Source: Tubiluchus corallicola (taxonomy: Eukaryota; Priapulida; Priapulimorpha; Priapulimorphida; Tubiluchidae). From it: DNA of 34,612 nt. The notes beneath the pieces are model-generated. The model searched no databases. It was given only the letters and a program-made list of their open reading frames with translations, and was not told where the DNA came from. This document shows, one piece after another, positions 20,497 through 34,612 of the stretch. The number at the start of each line of letters is the position of its first letter. The stretch's first letter is position 1. A program made the position numbers and the translations under genes. The stretch is from the NCBI GenBank assembly GCA_030141605.1, contig JAQGDQ010001563.1, positions 1 through 34,612 on the forward strand, in the 5' to 3' direction.

Positions 20497-21080
20497 TATT
20501 ACTCTTTAAATAAACACAGTTTTTATAAGAACTGTAACTTTACTACAGTTTCTAAAATAAGTTTAAATAAGCACAGTTTTTATAAGAACTGTAGCTTTAC
20601 TACGCTTTCTAAAATAAGTTTAAATAAGCACAGTTTTTATAAGAAATGTAGCTTTACTACGGTTTCTATAATAAGTTTAAAAAAACGCAGTTTTATAAGA
20701 ACTGTAGCTTTACTACGCAACTAAAATAAGTTTAAATAAACACAGTTTTTATAAGAACTGTAACTTTACTACGCAGCTAAAATAAGTTTAAATAAACACA
20801 GTTTTTATAAGACCTGTAACTTTACTATGCAACTAAAGTAAGTTTAAATAAACACAGTTTTTATAAGAACTGTAACTTTACTACGCAACTAAAATAAGTT
20901 TAAATAAACACAGTTTTTATAGGAACTGTAACTTTACTACGCAACTAAAATAAGTTTAAATAAACAGTTTTTATAAGAACTGTAACTTTACTATGCAACT
21001 AAAATAAGTTTAAATAAACACAGTTTTTATAAGAACTGTAGCTTTACTACAGTTTCTAAAATAAGTTTAAATAAGCACTA
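20497..21080 (+). repeat. 56-59 bp tandem array, about 10 units
   Basis: Units of the type aaataaacacagttttta, taagaactgtaactttac, tacgcaactaaaataagttt. The first three and the last unit carry (g)tttctaaaat in place of gcaactaaaat, so two subtypes are arranged in blocks. Confidence 0.93.
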
Positions 21081-21119
21081 AGTATTGCGTTTCCCATCAT
21101 TTAATTGCCAATTACACAC

Positions 21120-21620
21120 GTCAACAGAATTCAAATTTAAATTGAAAACGATGCCAAAATTAATTTTATTTAATCCTAGCTATTTAAGGGTGGCTGACTA
21201 GATAACCTACGAGTTATTCGCTGCCCTTCTCCTTTGTTATATAATATTGCATGTATTCCTAATACTGTAGTTTGTTAATCTTTGAGGAGTTAAGAAATGA
21301 ATTGAACTGAATTGAAATTGAATAAGTAATTCACTTAGTTATTAGTGTATTTAGAGAGAAGTAATGTGGTAACTTTTTTACTCAAACTGCGCATGGATTT
21401 GCATTTTTTAATACCGGCATCTAATGAGTTCCAGATTTTGATGCCATGAAATTTGATTGTGTTTATTCCGTGAGTAAATTTACATGTGTAGTCTGCTCTG
21501 CTGCCGTGACTCGCGCCAGAGGTCATAAGTGGAATTTAGCCGAGTGTCAGTATAGACTGGGAGTTGGAAAATACCTTTCTTGAATGCAGTTGTATGTTCC
21601 TGGAACTCATTGTCTGAGGA
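21120..21620 (-). mobile_element. LINE (CR1/L2-like) ORF2 C-terminus and 3' UTR relic
   Basis: On the minus strand the open segment 21335-21526 contains HGIKIWNSLDAGIKKCKSM followed by SLSKKV and LLLSKY before a stop. This is the conserved end of many non-LTR retrotransposon polymerases (RGxKxWNSLP...I..SKSL..FKKKL...LL). Upstream the frame is broken: a NSTYDLWRESRQQ-like stretch lies in another frame. An AT-rich 3' UTR follows to about 21120. Confidence 0.55.
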
Positions 21621-21654
21621 AGTGATAGATGAATTTATAGCATAATACTAGTAA

Positions 21655-21775
21655 GAATAATCTTTATTAAAGGTCGGCTGTTTGGATCTACAATTAACGT
21701 AAGCTCAAAGAGCTTTTGGGCCGACTATAAATAACTATCTACAACTACATAACGGAGACTATTATTATTATTATC
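21655..21775 (-). mobile_element. 3' end of a non-LTR retrotransposon
   Basis: The minus strand reads GTCGGCCCAAAAGCTC...GAGCTT...GCCGACC then AATAAAGATTATT: a stem-loop followed by the AATAAAGATTATT tail typical of LINE 3' ends. It lies directly upstream of the first recognised MRM2 exon. Confidence 0.45.
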
Positions 21776-21805
21776 CTAGCCCACTAAATGTTTTGACAGG
21801 ATCTG

Positions 21806-27025
<5,220 letters not shown>

Positions 27026-27600
27026 TGTATTAACGTGCATAATCTTTATGCAGTTTATTCTGTGATAACTTAGTAAATGTGCAACAACTGACACTTGAGC
27101 ATGAGCTACTCAAATGTGATCATTCTGCAACCATAAATCCCACTGATGGCGTCGTACCGAATAACAAGAACTTCGATGTTACAGAAAGTTAACGAGTCTA
27201 GTGTCTAATCAAGAATTTATGTACTCGTGCATTAAGCAGACGTAGTAACTAGTGCAGTTAAAGTTTGTCCTTTACATGGTGCTGTTTAAAAGATGATTTT
27301 TTATCTTATTAGGTCTCCTGACTTTAGTCAGGGCCTATTGCTGTCCTGCGGCATATGTCGAGTGTCGTCCACAATTGACTTAATTTCCCGTAAATAGCCA
27401 AAACCTTATTTCTCAGGTCGTTGACATTCGGCGTGCAGCAACCTTGGCCTAAGATGCATGTCATGTGTCAAAATGAATGATCTAGGGTTGAAAGGTTTCT
27501 GAAGTCGCAGTGAAGGCACTATCGGAGTTTTTCTGACTATAATGCATTTGTATACTGGTAGCATGTCATGGCAGCGTGATAACACATGACCCCCAATAAG
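27026..27600 (+). other. MRM2 3' flank
   Basis: No canonical AATAAA was found here. A short palindromic hairpin cctgactttagtcagg lies at about 27317-27332. No gene recognised. Confidence 0.5.
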
Positions 27601-27612
27601 CCATTGTGCCTT

Positions 27613-29235
27613 TGTGCTTGAGCAATCATTCTACCACGTGTCATACAAGTTTGTTATGGTTATTGGTGGTTGAGCAATCATTCTACCACATCTCATACAA
27701 GCTTGTTGTGGTAATTGGTGGTTGAGCAATCATTCTGTCACGTGTCATACAAGTTTGTTGTGGTTATTGGTGCTTGAGCAATCATTCTGTCACGTGTCAT
27801 ACAAGCTTGTTGTGGTTATTGGTGCTTGAGCAATCATTCTACCACATGTCATACAAGTTTGTCGTGGTTATTGGTGCTTGAGCAATCATTCTAGCACGTG
27901 TCATACAAGTTTGTTGTGGTTATTGGTGGTTGAGCAATTATTCTGTCACGTGTCATACAAGCTTGTTGTGGTTATTGGTGCTTGAGCAATCATTCTAGCA
28001 CGTGTCATACAAGCTTGTTGTGGTTATTGGTGGTTGAGCAATCATTCTACCACGTGTCATACAAGTTTGTTGTGGTTATTGGTGCTTGAGCAATCATTCT
28101 GTCACGTGTCATACAAGTTTGTTGTGGTTATTGGTGCTTGAGCAATCATTCTAGCACGTGTCATACAAGCTTGTTGTGGTTATTGGTGGTTGAGCAATCA
28201 TTCTACCACGTGTCATACAAGTTTGTCGTGGTTATTTGTGCTTGAGCAATCATTCTGTCACGTGTCATACAAGTTTGTCGTGGTTATTGGTGCTTGAGCA
28301 ATCATTCTGTCACGTGTCATACAAGCTTGTTGTGGTTATTGGTGCTTGAGCAATCATTCTACCACGTCATACAAGTTTGTCGTGGTTATTGGTGCTTGAG
28401 CAATCATTCTGTCACGTGTCATACAAGTTTGTTGTGGTTATTGGTGCTTGAGCAATCATTCTACCACGTGTCATACAAGTTTGTTATGGTTATTGGTGCT
28501 TGAGCAATCATTCTACCACGTGTCTTACAAGTTTGTTGTGGTTATTGGTGCTTGAGCAATCATTCTACCACGTGTCATACAAGCTTGTTGTGATTATTGG
28601 TGCTTGAGCAATCATTCTACCACGTGTCATACAAGTTTGTTGTGGTTATTGGTGCTTGAGCAATCATTCTACCACGTGTCATACAAGTTTGTTGTGGTTA
28701 TTGGTGCTTGAGCAATCATTCTACCACATGTCATACAAGTTTGTTATGGTTATTGGTGCTTGAGCAATCATTCTACCACGTGTCATGCAAGTTTGTCGTG
28801 GTTATTGGTGCTTGAGCAATCATTCTACCACGTGTCATACAAGTTTGTCGTGGTTATTGGTGCTTGGGCAATCATTCTACCACGTGTCATACAAGTTTGT
28901 CGTGGTTATTGGTGCTTGACCAATCATTCTACCACATGTCATACAAGTTTGTCGTGGTTATTGGTGCTTGGGCAATCATTCTACCACATGTCATACAAGT
29001 TTGTCGTGGTTATTGGTGCTTGGGCAATCATTCTACCACATGTCATACAAGTTTGTCGTGGTTATTGGTGCTTGGGCAATCATTATACCACATGTCATAC
29101 AAGTTTGTCGTGGTTATTGGTGCTTGGGCAATCATTCTACCACATGTCATACAAGCTCGTTGTGGTTATTGGTGCTTGACCAATCATCCTACCAGCTTGT
29201 TGTGGTTATTGGTGCTTGAGCAATCATTCTATATG
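27613..29235 (+). repeat. 52-bp tandem array, about 31 units
   Basis: Units of cttgagcaatcattctacca, cgtgtcatacaagtttgttg, tggttattggtg. Variants at ctaccac/ctgtcac/ctagcac, tttg/cttg and tgag/tggg are clustered: gtcac units left, cacatg and tgggcaat units right. Because the unit is 52 bp, each forward frame cycles through all three phases and stays open; these are not genes. Confidence 0.97.
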
Positions 29236-29414
29236 CAATAACCCATATCACATTCCGGACGTCTGGTAATTTGGTAAACGCTACTTCATGAATTGACGTC
29301 AAGCATATTGGCCCATTGCTCTGCTTCTATTGATGTGTAATTTATGCTCATGGGAAATCGGACATTCTCGCAACTATGTAGGTTCTACATAGAATCAACT
29401 CAACTTTGATGATA

Positions 29415-29560
29415 GAAGCTACCTTAGAAAGGCTATGCAGAATCTCCGCATCAAAATGCCATTTTGTTCTACGATGGATTCCATGTAGAAAAAAGGTTGA
29501 CAGTCATAGCAGAAAATAATGTTGCATTGATCCTGCATAGCCTTTTCTGTGTATGCTACG
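29415..29560. repeat. Imperfect inverted repeat of about 30-bp arms
   Basis: agaaaggctatgcag (29426-29440) and ctgcatagccttttct (29533-29548) are inverted copies about 90 bp apart; similarity extends outward to gctac/gtagc. Could be a foldback element or a small MITE remnant. Confidence 0.6.
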
Positions 29561-30900
29561 TGGTATATTTAGCAAAGCATTTTGCTGTAAATTGTACAAG
29601 AGAATTAAATTAGCAATTCTACTTAAATTCTGTCTTAGAAATAGTCAAAATAAAATAAAATAAAGTAAAAACTTAGTTTATAGTGGTCAATTAATAACAA
29701 TACAATTAACTTTTTGGCATAGAACAAGTGAAACTATATTGCAGTATTTTTTGGGCTGTCACTTTAAAGAGTGCCCTTTAACCAAATTAAAGCTGGAAAT
29801 GCCTGTAAAAATTGCAGAGTCCTTTTTATTTTATTATTGCATTATTCTAAAATGTTTTTTCACACACCATCTTTTATTAATTTAAGAAAAAGCAAAAATT
29901 TATGTGAATTATGATTTCACAGTGAATAAGTGCAATACGGCCTTCTAAACTTGATTTGTTCATAGCATCGGAAATAGCCAAGTCATATATGTACATATAC
30001 ATGTCATTGTTTGATGAATTAAGACACAACCTAAGTGATTATGAATAACTTGTGTTACTTACTACAATTTTATTTGAGCTGATAGAAATTTAATCGTTTA
30101 TTTCAAATGTAATACATAATGCATCTACCACTAGCATGAAATCGATTGCTCATAAGTGCCACAAAATGTCTCTAAATTGTTTGTTATTCTGCTCTCACAT
30201 TTTTCTTTTAACATTTCTCATCTCTCCGGTTTCTCCCTTTCTCTCCGTTTTTCTCTTTCTCTCTATGTCTGTCTTTTTGCTCTCTTATTCTGCTTACGTT
30301 CTCCTCTTTCTTCAAAACCTCATATGGGGTTTGAGATTATTAATTATTGAGATAGCGTAGGAGTGAACATATTGACAGGAACTTATGCTGCTGTGCAAAC
30401 TTCTACAGATTGTCTTTGTCTCGTCTTGGTCATATTTTACGTAAGCCTATCACCAGTCTGCATGGACACATAATTAACACTTCACTTTGAATAAATGCAA
30501 ACCTACAAGGGAGTTGGACGCAGTGCCGGACACAGTAAATTAACATAAAATATTGCATATACGTCACCCAGCTTGTCGAAATTAAATTGTCCAAGCTGCG
30601 TATTGTGGTAGCCACTTGCTTAAAAATTCTTTTTACATAAAATAGTTTCACCAAACCAGCTACACTGTTCAAACTTTAAACAGCAGTTTAGAAGATAAAG
30701 GTTGAATCAGTTTTAGCATCAGTCATCAAGACGTCAGAGAGAAATTCGGCGATTACAGAAGTACTATAAAAATTATGCATAATTATTATAGTTTCGTTTA
30801 GGCCCGTTTCCCCAGTAAAAGGTATTTTTATAGTGACGTTTTACCAGTTGGCGTGCTTTCACCGCTCTTTCCCGGCAAGCACAGAATAGGATGTTTGGTT
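29560..30900. other. MRM2-RPS3 intergenic sequence without a recognised gene
   Basis: AT-rich with a TC/CT-rich patch at about 30215-30310. No supported gene. Confidence 0.5.
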
Positions 30901-30942
30901 AGAAAAAGAAAATTAACGTCGAAATTCCGTTTCCGTTTTCCG

Positions 30943-30952
30943 CCTCTTTCTT
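30943..30952 (+). promoter_or_regulatory. Candidate 5' TOP tract of RPS3
   Basis: cctctttctt lies about 13 nt before the RPS3 start codon. Ribosomal protein mRNAs begin with C followed by a pyrimidine tract (TOP) that puts them under growth-dependent (mTOR/LARP1) translational control. The very short leader implied is normal for the class. Confidence 0.6.
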
Positions 30953-30964
30953 GCTACGGCCAAC

Positions 30965-33639
<2,675 letters not shown>

Positions 33640-34612
33640 GTATGACTGTATTAACCAGTTAGATTTTACAATGTGATTTTTAGAAAGAATGACAATGAAT
33701 TTTTGCTGTATTTTCTGTGTAATGTATGAAAAGGTGTTCACCAAACCAAATTGGAAGTACCCCTACTAGATTCTTAACAGAATGGTTTCACTTCAATCAG
33801 CTATGGCTTCTTTAAAAAACTGTTATTATGGATTGTAGTCTGTCCCGTGGCATTCATAATGAATCCATTTCCCTTAAAATTCCTCCTTTAACTTTTATAG
33901 AGAAAAAATTTAATAACCTGCTTCTAGGAAAGACATGCTTGTATGAAAGTAATTAACTAAGTATCTTTATTTATCACCTTTTTTACAAGAAAAGCACAGA
34001 GCATGAAATGATAATATGATACAAAGTGACAAGATTATTAAATGAATAAATTATCTGAGTTAATGATGTTCAAGTGATTGGTGAAAGGGTGGCAAAAAAC
34101 TAAAAGTTACCAAAGTCAACCACCCTGAAAGAACTGATTGGCAACACGATTTGTGTTATGCAAAAGTTAGTAGATTCATGATGTTAGTTTATATATTAGT
34201 ATATAGTATATATATATATATATGTATACATGTGCTTGTATGCTGCAAGCTTGACCAGCACCTGATTTCAGGACCTACTCATGTTGCAGCTGTGTCTCCC
34301 CCAAGCCCTAATGTAGATACTTGGCCCTTCAATGATGCACCTATTTGTGCGGCAGGTGGATCCTAAATGAGGATTCAGTCCAGTGCTCCCGCCCGTCCAT
34401 TCCCTACCGTCATGATATTGTGATACCACCTTTCACTAACCACAATAATAATCATTTTACTTTTGCCTACAATAGGAAAATACAGTCGCTTATCAATCAC
34501 GTTGACTTGCTATTTTTCTGAAACCAAACAAAACCGAATTTGGCATCCTGTTCTTTTGATTATATCTGTTTATATTGATTATTTGCTGCTGTCTACTGGC
34601 TAGAAGTATCAT
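33640..34612 (+). other. RPS3 intron 3 (incomplete)
   Basis: Starts at donor CG|GTATGAC and runs to the window edge. Contains a TA microsatellite and a moderately GC-richer patch at 34250-34420 of possible repeat origin. No exon 4 recognised. Confidence 0.6.
34190..34228 (+). repeat. (TA)n microsatellite
   Basis: tatattagtatatag followed by about nine TA units and tgtatacatg. Confidence 0.9.

Noticed and set aside
27613-29241. Long overlapping open frames in all three forward phases (28294-28503, 28760-29241)
   Set aside because: They are a consequence of a 52-bp tandem unit without stops; all frames give the same cyclic peptide and there is no gene context.

Overview
This is genomic DNA from an animal, most likely an invertebrate. 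The genes have short exons with GT/AG introns, AT-rich introns and spacers, and typical metazoan housekeeping products. 5S-like fragments in the window carry an invertebrate-type 5S internal control region. I cannot name the species or phylum from the sequence alone.

Layout. Positions 1-6700 are a gene-poor, repeat-rich block. It holds two copies (2453 bp apart, same orientation) of a terminal exon encoding a leucine-rich-repeat C-terminal cap (LRRCT) with a hydrophobic tail resembling a GPI-anchor signal. A third, frameshifted LRRCT exon lies on the opposite strand near 6.6 kb. No LRR-encoding exon was recognised between the copies. A 35-bp minisatellite (5, 14 and 7 copies) follows the duplicated exons. 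From 8.9 to 15.3 kb lies a complete six-exon RBM41 homologue (an RNA-binding protein with a U11/U12-65K-type RRM). From 21.8 to 27.0 kb lies a three-exon MRM2 homologue (mitochondrial large-subunit rRNA 2'-O-methyltransferase, FtsJ family). From 30.97 kb to the right edge lies the 5' half of RPS3 (40S ribosomal protein uS3), with three exons inside the window. All three genes are on the + strand. They are housekeeping RNA or translation genes, not an operon-like functional unit.

The striking theme is tandem amplification inside and around these genes. RBM41 exon 4 carries an in-frame 4 x 53-residue repeat. The 3' splice acceptor plus the first bases of the RBM41 RRM exon are amplified about 24 times in a 58-59 bp array directly upstream of the true exon. 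MRM2 exon 2 carries an in-frame 54-bp duplication that doubles the SAM-binding motif I. MRM2 intron 1 has 115-bp repeats containing 5S rRNA-derived sequence next to a GC-rich 5S-derived element. MRM2 intron 2 has a 38-bp array with a higher-order period of about 264 bp. A 52-bp array of about 31 units follows MRM2.

Mobile DNA: an 850-bp pogo/Tigger-like MITE with TA target duplication (16.6-17.5 kb), a 5S-derived SINE-like element (22.5-23.0 kb), several LINE 3' ends, a dispersed repeat present twice in opposite orientation (19.9 and 32.3 kb), hAT-like termini, and a heat-shock-element plus TATA promoter-like segment on the minus strand at 16.1 kb. The remaining intervals are AT-rich sequence in which I recognise no gene.
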